Assembly (NCBI GenBank): GCA_014872805.1
Contig: WKFN01000010.1
Span: 41,708-105,707 of the forward strand
Source of the DNA: Opacimonas sp014872805
GTDB lineage: Bacteria > Pseudomonadota > Gammaproteobacteria > Enterobacterales > Alteromonadaceae
DNA: 64,000 bases
Direction: 5' to 3'
The notes under the pieces: model-generated
Databases searched by the model: none
What the model was told of the DNA's origin: nothing
Seen by the model: the letters and a program-made list of their open reading frames with translations, nothing else
Shown: piece after piece, positions 28,637 through 37,503 of the stretch
Numbering within the stretch: the first letter of the stretch is position 1
Layout: every line of letters begins with the position of its first letter
Made by a program: the position numbers and the translations under genes

Positions 28637-28950
28637 AACCTAGAATTAAACTAACTAACGCAACACTTATATCCATTCAATCAGATTCAGAAGAACAGGT
28701 TGATCAGGTGCTTTATGCAACTTTTTCTGAAGATAGTGAAAGTGGTAATAAAGGAGAAGCTTTGTTCACAACAAAAGTTATGGCAATTAATGGACTTGAA
28801 TATAGAACTTTTGGAGCTGACTTCTATACCTTAGATGCTGAACCCAAAGAGTTTGATGTAAATGTATTTGAATTCAATTTAATGCATGAGTGTATGTACT
28901 CTCCTAATGAGTTATTAGAGCTGAGAGAAATGCTCCCTGCTGGCTATTAG
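28633..28950 (+). CDS. Hypothetical protein, cassette gene 2
   Basis: 105-residue acidic protein of unknown function. Its ends resemble those of the next gene: LTNATLISI near the N-terminus and YSPNELLELREML at the C-terminus, against LKDAYIVSV and YSADRVLEMREQL. The two are therefore probably paralogues. GGGAG lies upstream inside gene 1. Confidence 0.65.
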   Translation: MKPRIKLTNATLISIQSDSEEQVDQVLYATFSEDSESGNKGEALFTTKVMAINGLEYRTFGADFYTLDAEPKEFDVNVFEFNLMHECMYSPNELLELREMLPAGY

Positions 28951-28963
28951 TAGGGAGTAACAA

Positions 28964-29311
28964 ATGGACAAAACATATTTAAAGGATGCCTACATAGTAT
29001 CTGTTTACGACTTTAAAGAATTTAAAAAGCTATTTCTCGGCGATTTTCTATCAGGTGTTGTTATTGACGACGAAACATTTAGATTTCGGCCATTTGAGCA
29101 AATCGTGACTTCAAAGATTGTTAGCAAATCTGATGTCGAGGATAAATTAGAGATCATCACACATAGTGGAAGTTGCTATGTGATTGATGCTGACTATAAG
29201 TTAATTGATATTTCGTTTGTTGAGCTGGTTGTTATGAGAGCAGGAGCTTATTCAGCAGACCGAGTTTTAGAAATGAGGGAGCAACTTAAGTCTCGAAATA
29301 AAAGTCATTGA
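28964..29311 (+). CDS. Hypothetical protein, cassette gene 3
   Basis: 115-residue protein, mixed charge, no signal peptide. It shares the N- and C-terminal motifs described for cassette gene 2, from which it is separated by 13 bp containing GGGAG. Function unknown. It closes the cassette; a gap of 157 bp separates it from the copper genes. Confidence 0.65.
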   Translation: MDKTYLKDAYIVSVYDFKEFKKLFLGDFLSGVVIDDETFRFRPFEQIVTSKIVSKSDVEDKLEIITHSGSCYVIDADYKLIDISFVELVVMRAGAYSADRVLEMREQLKSRNKSH

Positions 29312-29468
29312 ATCACGAAGATAAAAAGACTGACGAGATTATTATGTGTCACTTATACCGTTGAAAAATTTGACGATAATCAAATATTCATAAATTTTTA
29401 TACAGCATCAATTTACTTAGTCAAAAATTTGCATTAGTATTAGAGCTGTATATTTGTAAGAGAATTTT

Positions 29469-29849
29469 ATGTCTAAAGCATTTTCAAAAGTCTTAGTAAT
29501 GACGCTTATGCTGGTTGCCTTTGTAGGGCAAGCATTTGCGTATTCTGCTATGTCTTGTGAAATGTCATCAGGTTCTCACGAATCACACATGAACATGGAT
29601 CATTCCAAAATGAGTCATCATGAAGGAATGAATCATGGGGATATGAATAAAAGCAGTAATGGTCAATCAGAAGATTGTTGTGATGTTGAATGTGTTTGTC
29701 CTGCAAATGCTTGTTCATCTACTACAGTCCTAAATTCCAGCATTGATTCGACAGATATTCAAATATTCAGTGAATCTGTAGCTGCTCTGCAATCTAAACA
29801 ACCTCATTCAATTTCCACTTCCCTTTATCGTCCACCAATTTTTGCCTAA
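29469..29849 (+). CDS. Secreted His/Met/Cys-rich metal-binding small protein
   Basis: 126 residues: signal peptide (cleavage after GQAFA), then a metal-rich segment (HESHMNMDHSKMSHHEGMNH) and a Cys cluster CCDVECVCPANAC. It ends in LYRPPIFA. Met and His richness fits periplasmic copper binding. The layout (signal, metal cluster, C-terminal RPP) recurs in the small proteins ahead of both czc operons in this window. First gene of the copper cluster. Confidence 0.7.
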   Translation: MSKAFSKVLVMTLMLVAFVGQAFAYSAMSCEMSSGSHESHMNMDHSKMSHHEGMNHGDMNKSSNGQSEDCCDVECVCPANACSSTTVLNSSIDSTDIQIFSESVAALQSKQPHSISTSLYRPPIFA

Positions 29850-29906
29850 TACAGGATTAGTGCGTCCAAATTTCGCACACATGTAATTAATTTTTCTGTT
29901 AGTCAA

Positions 29907-29926
29907 TATAGCGTCATAGCGCTATA
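29907..29926 (+). promoter_or_regulatory. Inverted repeat upstream of the DUF411 gene
   Basis: Perfect 7-bp inverted repeat TATAGCG/CGCTATA with a 6-bp spacer, 30 bp before the start at 29957. It could be an operator for the copper operon. No matching regulator is identified. Confidence 0.3.
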
Positions 29927-29956
29927 GATATTTTCCAGCAATGTCTGGGGGCAAAA

Positions 29957-30454
29957 ATGATCAATAAGTATTTAAAAATAGCAGTTGTAATGCTGCTTTC
30001 ACCTGCGTTTGCAAACGCAGGTGAACATAAACATGTACACAATAACGATGTAACACCTTTGGAGTTAATCGTTTATAAAACCCCTACTTGTGGGTGTTGT
30101 AAAAAATGGATAACTCATATTGAAGACGAAGGGATCGTTGCACATTCCAAAGATTTCCGAAACATCAGCAATATCAAAACTAAGTATGGGATCAAACCTA
30201 ATTACCGTTCATGTCATACAGCGGTTAGTCGAAATGGCTTTGCCTTTGAAGGACATGTCCCCGCTAAATTTATTCAGCAGTTCTTGACAGAAGAACATCC
30301 AAATGCCATTGGGCTTTCAGTTCCAGCAATGCCAGTTGGCTCTCCCGGTATGGAAGTCGGTGACCGCTTTATGCCATACAACGTGTTAATTCTATTAAAG
30401 GATGGAACGAGTAAAGTCTATGCAAAAGTTAAGACATACGAGGAGCAATTCTAA
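29957..30454 (+). CDS. DUF411 family copper-binding protein
   Basis: 165 residues: signal peptide (cleavage after FANA, about residue 21), His-rich start of the mature protein, then the DUF411 domain. The metal motif TPTCGCCKKW has Cys45, Cys47 and Cys48, and a conserved SCHTA segment follows. Members accompany copper-efflux genes and are thought to be periplasmic copper binders. Its stop overlaps the start of the outer-membrane channel gene. Confidence 0.85.
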   Translation: MINKYLKIAVVMLLSPAFANAGEHKHVHNNDVTPLELIVYKTPTCGCCKKWITHIEDEGIVAHSKDFRNISNIKTKYGIKPNYRSCHTAVSRNGFAFEGHVPAKFIQQFLTEEHPNAIGLSVPAMPVGSPGMEVGDRFMPYNVLILLKDGTSKVYAKVKTYEEQF

Positions 30455-31881
30455 TGAAATTGAACGCTTCAAACCTTACTTCACTTTCAACTGCACTAAT
30501 ACTCGGCTTATCTGTATTCTCAGCTCAAGCTGAGAAAGTAGTGTCGCTTGAACAAGCTATCACCTTAGCTCAGCAAAATGATCCTTGGCTTCATGGTAGC
30601 CGATTGAAACAAAGTGCAGTTGAAAATAGAAGTATTGCTTCAGGTACTTTGCCTGATCCGAAAGTATCGCTAGGGATAATGAATTTACCAACAGATACTT
30701 GGGATTTAGATCAGGAAGGAATGACTCAGCTAAAGGTTGGCGTCTCTCAAATGTTTCCGAGAGGCGACAGTCTAGAGATCAAGCAAGACCAGTTACAAAT
30801 TGAGTCCACGAAATTTCCACTGCTACGAGAGGATCGTAAAGCTAAGTTGAAAAGCCAAGTGTCACAACTTTGGTTAGATGCTTACTTAGCCCAGAAAACT
30901 ATTAAATTGATTGAAGATGATTGGTCTCTCTTTGAGCAGATGGCGGAAGTGGCTAAAGCTAGCTATTCAAACGTTGTTGGTAAAACTAGACAGCAAGATG
31001 TTATTCGTGCTCAATTGGAAATAGTGCAGTTAGATGACAGATTAACTTCGCAAAAGCAGAAACTAGAAACGACAATCGCTCGCCTTAATGAGTGGCTTCA
31101 TATTTACGATGCTGACCGATTGAATGAATCATTCAACTTTGACGCGCAACCACTAGAGTTTAGCGTCTCAAAAGAATTGCCTTCGATTCAATTGAATAAT
31201 CCAACAGTCCTAAAAGCATCTAATTACTCAAGAAATCTATTGGCTCAGGCTCTTGCTAATCATCCAGCCATACTTGCAATTGATGTAAAACGCAAATCTT
31301 TAGAAAAAGGTGTTGAATTAGCTAAACAGAAATATGAGCCGCAATGGGGTGTTAATGCGAGCTATGCCTATCGTGACAATATGCCTTCTGGTGATAGCCG
31401 AGCTGATTTATTTTCTGTTGGTGTAACGTTTGATTTACCGTTGTTTACCGAGAACAGACAAGATAAGCAAGTTGCAGCTTCTATTGCAGATTCAGAGGCT
31501 GTTAAAACCGAGAAACTATTGCTGACAAAGCAAATGATCAGTGCGGTGGAAAAGGAGCTTAGACAGCTTAAACGCTTATCTGATAGACAATCTATCTATC
31601 AAGAACAACTCCTTAAACAAACTCATGACCAAGCGGAAGCGTCTTTGACGGCATACACCAACGATGATGGTGATTTTGCCGAAGTTGTTCGAGCAAGAAT
31701 CGCAGAATTAAATGCCAGAATATCAGCCTTAAGAATTGATGTTGATGCCCTTAAAACAGTTGCTCGCATCAACTATTTCTTTGCGCATACTCAATCTAAA
31801 TCAAATGCTGAACATAAGTCGATGCACACTTCGTACAAAACTAATCAGCACTTATCCAGTCAGCAATTTGGAGAAAAATAA
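30454..31881 (+). CDS. cusC: TolC/CusC-type outer-membrane efflux channel
   Basis: 475 residues with signal peptide (cleavage after SAQA) and two OEP-type repeats, each with long coiled-coil helices (about 60-220 and 270-440). It would be the outer-membrane channel of the CusABC-like pump encoded next. A His/Met-containing tail (NAEHKSMHTSYKTNQHLSS) is unusual for the family and may bind metal. ATGA-type overlaps couple it to both neighbours. Confidence 0.85.
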   Translation: MKLNASNLTSLSTALILGLSVFSAQAEKVVSLEQAITLAQQNDPWLHGSRLKQSAVENRSIASGTLPDPKVSLGIMNLPTDTWDLDQEGMTQLKVGVSQMFPRGDSLEIKQDQLQIESTKFPLLREDRKAKLKSQVSQLWLDAYLAQKTIKLIEDDWSLFEQMAEVAKASYSNVVGKTRQQDVIRAQLEIVQLDDRLTSQKQKLETTIARLNEWLHIYDADRLNESFNFDAQPLEFSVSKELPSIQLNNPTVLKASNYSRNLLAQALANHPAILAIDVKRKSLEKGVELAKQKYEPQWGVNASYAYRDNMPSGDSRADLFSVGVTFDLPLFTENRQDKQVAASIADSEAVKTEKLLLTKQMISAVEKELRQLKRLSDRQSIYQEQLLKQTHDQAEASLTAYTNDDGDFAEVVRARIAELNARISALRIDVDALKTVARINYFFAHTQSKSNAEHKSMHTSYKTNQHLSSQQFGEK

Positions 31882-33623
31882 TGTCAACGAATACTAAAAC
31901 AATTATTGCCGTCATCATTGGGGCAGCACTAGGTGCTGGAGCATTAAGTTTATATCAAGGTACAGGTTCAAGCGGTAATGGCAATGAAGCTACATCAGCA
32001 GAGAAAAAACCGCTGTATTGGGTTGCACCGATGGATTCTAATTACCGCCGGGACAAGCCCGGTAAGTCGCCTATGGGGATGGATTTAATTCCTGTTTATG
32101 AAGAAGAATCATCTAGTGACGACTTTGGCCCCGGAGCAGTAAAAATTGCGCCTCATGTTGTGAATAACCTTGGGGTTCGCACTGCACCTGTTGAACTGAA
32201 AAATATGCATACTGAAATATCAACGGTAGGTTACGTTCAATATGATGAAGATAAGCTAATTCACATCCACCCACGTGTTGATGGTTGGATTGAAAAACTC
32301 TATGTCAAAGCCGCAGGTAATCCTGTAGAGAAAGGGCAGCCTCTGTACACACTTTATTCTCCTCAGTTAGTTAACGCGCAGGAAGAGCTGTTAATAGCGT
32401 TAAAGCGCAATAATAGTTCCTTAATTTCGGCGGCGAAAGATCGCCTTAAAGCGTTACAGCTTTCATCAGACTTCATTCAAAAGCTAGAAAAGACACGAAA
32501 GGTTCAGCAAACCATCACCTTTTACTCCCCTCAGGCCGGTGTTGTTGATGGCCTGAAAGTTAGAGAAGGCTTCTACGTCAAACCGGGTAATACTCTTCTA
32601 AGCATTGGTCAGTTAGATCAAGTTTGGGTTGAAGCAGAGGTGTTTGAACGGGATGCCGCCCTGATTAAAAAAGGTCTGCCAGTATCAATGACACTTGACT
32701 ATTTACCCGGTGAGGACTGGGCTGGTGTCGTTGATTATGTCTATCCAACATTGAACAGTAAAACACGCACACTCAGAGTGAGACTAAAGTTTGACAACCC
32801 AAACTATCAATTAAAACCAAACATGTTTGCACAAGTCTCTATTCACGCTAATCAAGCTGATAGCACCATACTCGTACCTAAAGAAGCCGTCATTCGCACA
32901 GGTAAACAAGACAGAGTGGTAATTGCCTTGGGGGATGGGCAATTTAAGTCTATTGAAGTGACTATTGGTCGAGTTGATATCGACAGCATCGAAATATTAG
33001 ACGGCTTAAATGAAGATGACGTTGTGGTGACATCAGCTCAATTCTTGATTGATTCAGAATCAAGTAAAAACTCTGACTTTAAACGCATGACTCATGATGA
33101 AGTGCCTAATTCTGTTTGGATGGAAGGTGAAGTTAACAGCGTTATGGCTGGACATCGCATGGTCAATATTACTCACGGTCCTGCTGAAGCTTGGGATTGG
33201 CCTGAGATGGTTATGGATTTTACGGTGGCTGAAAAAGTTGACATTGACTCATTAAAGTCTGGTCAATCTCTGCACTTTGAAGTGAGTAAAACCGAAGACG
33301 GTGGATATGAAATTACTGGAATTCATATCATGAGTGAGCCTGAAATATCATCAGCAACAGTATCAGGTTTAATCAATACGATTGATATTGATACACGGAT
33401 TCTAAATATTAGCAGAGGCCCAATAGAGAAATGGGATAGACCTGCTGCGACGATGGACTTTATCGTCGCGGACAATATAGAAATAGTTGATTTCAATGTT
33501 GGTGATAACGTCACTTTCACTTTTGAGGTTAGAGATGACTTAGTTATCACTGAAATTTCCCTTGAATCAGATGAGCAACACGGCAAGGAAAATAAGCCTG
33601 TAGTTGATCACTCTAATCATTAA
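31881..33623 (+). CDS. cusB: CusB-type membrane fusion protein with two C-terminal CusF-like domains
   Basis: 580 residues. After an N-terminal anchor helix (about 7-25) comes a heavy-metal-binding domain (YWVAPMDSNYRRDKPGKSPM, about 45-73, Met51, Met65, Met67). The barrel-sandwich and hairpin (HPRVDGWIEKLYV ... PLYTLYSPQLV) and beta-barrel domains of a CusB adaptor follow. Two CusF-like repeats follow at about 413-483 and 492-563. The first keeps His, Trp, Met, Met (NITHGP ... WDWPEMVMDF). The second has Arg for His, Arg for Trp and Ala for the first Met (NISRGP ... WDRPAATMDF), so its copper site looks lost. Confidence 0.9.
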   Translation: MSTNTKTIIAVIIGAALGAGALSLYQGTGSSGNGNEATSAEKKPLYWVAPMDSNYRRDKPGKSPMGMDLIPVYEEESSSDDFGPGAVKIAPHVVNNLGVRTAPVELKNMHTEISTVGYVQYDEDKLIHIHPRVDGWIEKLYVKAAGNPVEKGQPLYTLYSPQLVNAQEELLIALKRNNSSLISAAKDRLKALQLSSDFIQKLEKTRKVQQTITFYSPQAGVVDGLKVREGFYVKPGNTLLSIGQLDQVWVEAEVFERDAALIKKGLPVSMTLDYLPGEDWAGVVDYVYPTLNSKTRTLRVRLKFDNPNYQLKPNMFAQVSIHANQADSTILVPKEAVIRTGKQDRVVIALGDGQFKSIEVTIGRVDIDSIEILDGLNEDDVVVTSAQFLIDSESSKNSDFKRMTHDEVPNSVWMEGEVNSVMAGHRMVNITHGPAEAWDWPEMVMDFTVAEKVDIDSLKSGQSLHFEVSKTEDGGYEITGIHIMSEPEISSATVSGLINTIDIDTRILNISRGPIEKWDRPAATMDFIVADNIEIVDFNVGDNVTFTFEVRDDLVITEISLESDEQHGKENKPVVDHSNH

Positions 33624-33635
33624 GTAGGGAGATAA

Positions 33636-36600
33636 ATGATGATTGAATCAATTATTAGATGGTCAATCGGCAATCGTTTCTTTGTATTGCTGGTTACCTT
33701 AATTATTGCGTTTGGTGGTTTGTATTCTTTGCAAAAAACGCCTGTAGATGCAATTCCAGACCTTTCAGATGTACAGGTTATTATTAAGACAAGCTATCCG
33801 GGACAAGCGCCACAGGTTGTGCAAGATCAAGTGACTTTCCCTCTTACCACAGCCATGTTGTCTGTACCGGGAGCGCAAACTGTTCGTGGCTACTCATTTT
33901 TTGGTGATTCCTACGTCTATATCATTTTTGATGATGATACTGATTTGTATTGGGCTAGAAGCAGAGTGCTTGAATACTTAAGCCAAGTAGCATCAAGTCT
34001 GCCTGATTCAGCGAAGCCTCAATTAGGGCCTGATGCAACAGGTGTTGGCTGGGTATACATTTATGCTTTAACAGATAAGTCAGGTAACCATGATCTAAGC
34101 CAATTAAGAAGTATTCAAGATTGGTTTTTAAAGTATGAATTGCAAACTGTTCCGGGCGTATCAGAGGTTGCAGCCGTTGGTGGCATGGTTAAGCAATATC
34201 AAGTGCAAGTCGATCCAGACAAGCTCAGAGCTTATAACGTGCCGTTAAGTCATATTCAAATGGCACTTAAACGAGGCAATAAAGAAACTGGCGCATCCGT
34301 TGTGGAAATGGCGGAAGCTGAATATATGGTTACTGCAACGGGATATATTCAATCAGTTGGTGACATAGAGAAAATTCCACTTGGCATTAACGAGCAAGGT
34401 ACACCGTTGCGTATTGGTGATGTTGCTACCGTTAATTTAGGACCTCAAATGCGCCGTGGTATCGCAGAGCTAAATGGTGAAGGCGAAGTTGTTGGTGGTG
34501 TTGTCGTTATGCGCTTTGGTGAAAACGCACAACAAACCATAAATGGTGTAAAAGAAAAGCTAGAGTCGTTGAAATCTTCTCTACCAGATGGGGTGGAGAT
34601 TGTCCCAGTTTATGACAGATCGAAGTTAATAGATCGTGCTGTTGACAATCTTTGGACCAAGTTGCTTGAGGAGCTTGCAGTCGTTGCTATTGTCTGTGTT
34701 GCATTCCTATTTCATCTTCGCTCATCAATTGTGGCAGTAATTACTCTACCATTAGGCATCTTGGTGTCTTTCATCATCATGTATATGCAAGGCATCAATG
34801 CCAATATTATGTCTTTAGGCGGTATCGCTATTGCGATTGGTGCGATGACTGATGGCGCAATAGTGATGATTGAAAATATGCATAAGCATATGGAGAAAAC
34901 ACCATTAACAGATGATAATCGCTGGCAAATCGTGGCTAAGGCTGCGAGTGAAGTAGGACCAGCTTTATTTTTTAGCTTGCTGATAATTACAGTCTCATTC
35001 TTACCTGTATTTATCTTGGAAGCGCAAGAAGGAAGAATGTTCTCACCGCTCGCCTATACAAAAACCTATGCAATGGCGGCGTCAGCAGGCTTAGCGATAA
35101 CATTGGTGCCTGTTTTGATGGGCTACTTTATTCGAGGCAAAGTTGTTTCTGAAAAGAAAAACCCATTAAACCGATTGTTGATTGCTATCTACATGCCTGT
35201 TTTAAAGCAAGTTATGAAGTTTCCAAAATCGACAATAGTAGCAGCAGTATTAGTTACTATCGTTGGCTTTTGGCCTGTTGACAAAATTGGTAGTGAATTC
35301 ATTCCGCCTTTGGATGAAGGCGATCTCATGTATATGCCGACTACCTATCCGGGTATTTCAATTGGTAAAGCAAGAGAGTTATTACAGCAAACAGACAAGC
35401 TTATTCGCACTGTGCCAGAAGTTGAAACTGTGTTTGGTAAAGTAGGAAGAGCTGAAACTGCAACGGACCCCGCGCCTCTAACCATGATTGAAACCTTCAT
35501 TCAATTGAAGCCGCAAGAACAGTGGCGTGAGGGAGTTACAACAGAATCTTTGAAAGCCGAGTTTGATAAGTTGGTTAAGTTTCCGGGCTTGACGAATGCT
35601 TGGGTTATGCCAATCAAGACCCGAATAGACATGTTAGCTACAGGTATAAAAACGCCTGTGGGCATTAAAGTTGCGGGACCAGAGCTTGATGTGATTCAGG
35701 ATATCGGCCAACAAATAGAACAACTCTTGCCAGAAGTGACAGGCACAGCGTCAGTTTACTCTGAGCGAGTTGCAGGTGGACGATATATCAAGGTTGATAT
35801 TTCACGCGATAAGGCAAGTCGCTTTGGGCTAAATATCGAAGATGTCCAACAAGTTGTTTCTACTGCGATTGGCGGTATGAATGTTACACAAACGATAGAA
35901 GGACAAGAACGCTATCCCGTTAACTTACGCTACCCTCAAGATTATCGAGACTCACCTGAACAACTATCACGACTACCCGTTGTAACGCCAATTGGACAAC
36001 GTATTGCACTAGGTGATGTAGCTGATATTAGAGTAGAGAACGGTCCACCGGGTATTAAGAGTGAGAATGCCAGAATCAATGGCTGGACTTTCATTGATAT
36101 CGATGGCGTTGATGTTGGTACTTATGTTGAAAGTGCAAAAAAACACTTAGCCAACAATCTTGTATTACCAGCAGGTTATTCGATTACTTGGGCTGGTCAA
36201 TACGAATATATGGAAAGAGCAAAAGAAAAGCTCACCTATGTATTGCCTTTAACACTCGCCATTATTGTTATTCTGCTTTACCTGAATTTCAGAGCATTTA
36301 GTGAAGTGGCTATCATTATCGTTACCTTGCCGATGGCAATGATTGGTGGCTTATGGTTGATGTATCTGGAAGGGTTTAATTTCTCAGTTGCCGTTGGTGT
36401 GGGCTTTATTGCGCTGGCTGGTGTTGCGGTTGAGATTGGCGTGATCATGCTGGTTTACCTCAATCAAGCACTTGCTGAGCTTAAAGAAAAAGCCGAAGAG
36501 CGAGCTGAACTTATATCAGATGACGCTTACCAAGAGGCATTATTACACGGTGCTGGCTTACGTGTTCGTCCAGTAATGATGACAGTTGCCACAATCATTA

Positions 36601-36803
36601 TCGGCTTAATGCCTATTTTATATGGTACAGGCACTGGCTCTGAGGTCATGAGTCGTATTGCTGCACCTATGGTAGGCGGAATGACAAGTGCTGTCCTGCT
36701 CACTCTTATTGTACTTCCTGCGATTTACTCAATCGTTAAAAAGCCTGAAGTAAATGCCTTTAACAAATGGCTTTCTAACTTGGAGCAAGATAATAATGCT
36801 TAG
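33636..36803 (+). CDS. cusA: CusA-type heavy-metal RND transporter (Cu/Ag)
   Basis: 1055-residue inner-membrane RND pump of the HME family, monovalent-cation type (TM4 GAMTDGAIVMIENMHKHM). It would export Cu(I)/Ag(I) through CusC, driven by protons. By eye against E. coli CusA, Met573 is kept in LMYMP and Met623 in RIDMLATG. The third methionine of the periplasmic triad (Met672) is Leu in SRFGLNIEDVQ. 12 bp follow cusB. Confidence 0.92.
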   Translation: MMIESIIRWSIGNRFFVLLVTLIIAFGGLYSLQKTPVDAIPDLSDVQVIIKTSYPGQAPQVVQDQVTFPLTTAMLSVPGAQTVRGYSFFGDSYVYIIFDDDTDLYWARSRVLEYLSQVASSLPDSAKPQLGPDATGVGWVYIYALTDKSGNHDLSQLRSIQDWFLKYELQTVPGVSEVAAVGGMVKQYQVQVDPDKLRAYNVPLSHIQMALKRGNKETGASVVEMAEAEYMVTATGYIQSVGDIEKIPLGINEQGTPLRIGDVATVNLGPQMRRGIAELNGEGEVVGGVVVMRFGENAQQTINGVKEKLESLKSSLPDGVEIVPVYDRSKLIDRAVDNLWTKLLEELAVVAIVCVAFLFHLRSSIVAVITLPLGILVSFIIMYMQGINANIMSLGGIAIAIGAMTDGAIVMIENMHKHMEKTPLTDDNRWQIVAKAASEVGPALFFSLLIITVSFLPVFILEAQEGRMFSPLAYTKTYAMAASAGLAITLVPVLMGYFIRGKVVSEKKNPLNRLLIAIYMPVLKQVMKFPKSTIVAAVLVTIVGFWPVDKIGSEFIPPLDEGDLMYMPTTYPGISIGKARELLQQTDKLIRTVPEVETVFGKVGRAETATDPAPLTMIETFIQLKPQEQWREGVTTESLKAEFDKLVKFPGLTNAWVMPIKTRIDMLATGIKTPVGIKVAGPELDVIQDIGQQIEQLLPEVTGTASVYSERVAGGRYIKVDISRDKASRFGLNIEDVQQVVSTAIGGMNVTQTIEGQERYPVNLRYPQDYRDSPEQLSRLPVVTPIGQRIALGDVADIRVENGPPGIKSENARINGWTFIDIDGVDVGTYVESAKKHLANNLVLPAGYSITWAGQYEYMERAKEKLTYVLPLTLAIIVILLYLNFRAFSEVAIIIVTLPMAMIGGLWLMYLEGFNFSVAVGVGFIALAGVAVEIGVIMLVYLNQALAELKEKAEERAELISDDAYQEALLHGAGLRVRPVMMTVATIIIGLMPILYGTGTGSEVMSRIAAPMVGGMTSAVLLTLIVLPAIYSIVKKPEVNAFNKWLSNLEQDNNA

Positions 36804-37503
36804 TAGAGTTAGAAAATATCACAAATGGCTAATGGCATTTGTCGGAATACAATTTCTGTTCTGGTCTATTACTGGTGTGTATATGGTGACTATGGATATT
36901 CACTATATACATGGCGAGTCCTTAGCCAAGAGTGAGGAAGCCAAAATAGATTTAGCTAGTGTGGATTACTCCATTGCAAAGCTCGCTGGGGATTACCCTC
37001 AAGCTAGTCAAGTCATGCTTACCCAAAGCATGGGTGAGCCTTTATATTCTTTTCTTAATGGAGAAAAGGGTAAAGTAGTAATTGATGCCAAAACTGGTCT
37101 GATTCGACCTCTCGTTGATGAAGCCAAAGCTAGAGAAATTGCGCGATTTTACTATAAATTCGAGCATGGTATCGACAGTATTAATCTTATTAGTTCAGCA
37201 GAAAGTATGCCTGCTGAGTTGTCCCCAAGGCACTTGCCCGTTTGGAGAGTAACGTTTGAACAATTCGCCACACCTACATTTTATATAAGTCAACAAACAG
37301 GGGCAATTGTAGCCAAGCGACATGATTACTGGCGATTGTTTGATTGGATGTGGCGTTTCCACATTATGGATTACGATGATGGTGAAAACGTTTCTAACTG
37401 GTTTTTGTTTTTAGTAGCCACATTGGGTCTGCTGGCGGCTTTGGCTGGAGCAGTGCTGACTTACTTTCGTGTGCTTTCTCCAAAGAAAGAGGAAGTAGTT
37501 TGA
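36796..37503 (+). CDS. PepSY domain membrane protein
   Basis: 235 residues: an N-terminal membrane helix (KWLMAFVGIQFLFWSITGVY), a periplasmic PepSY-like region (about 60-185) with the HFxxP-like boundary HLPVWRVTFE, and a C-terminal helix pair near 205-225 preceded by RFHIMDYDDG. The ATG at 36796 overlaps the cusA stop and has GGAG 10 bp upstream; the frame opens at 36754. Such PepSY-TM proteins often act with membrane reductases. It is coupled to the next gene (TGATG). Confidence 0.8.
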   Translation: MLSRVRKYHKWLMAFVGIQFLFWSITGVYMVTMDIHYIHGESLAKSEEAKIDLASVDYSIAKLAGDYPQASQVMLTQSMGEPLYSFLNGEKGKVVIDAKTGLIRPLVDEAKAREIARFYYKFEHGIDSINLISSAESMPAELSPRHLPVWRVTFEQFATPTFYISQQTGAIVAKRHDYWRLFDWMWRFHIMDYDDGENVSNWFLFLVATLGLLAALAGAVLTYFRVLSPKKEEVV

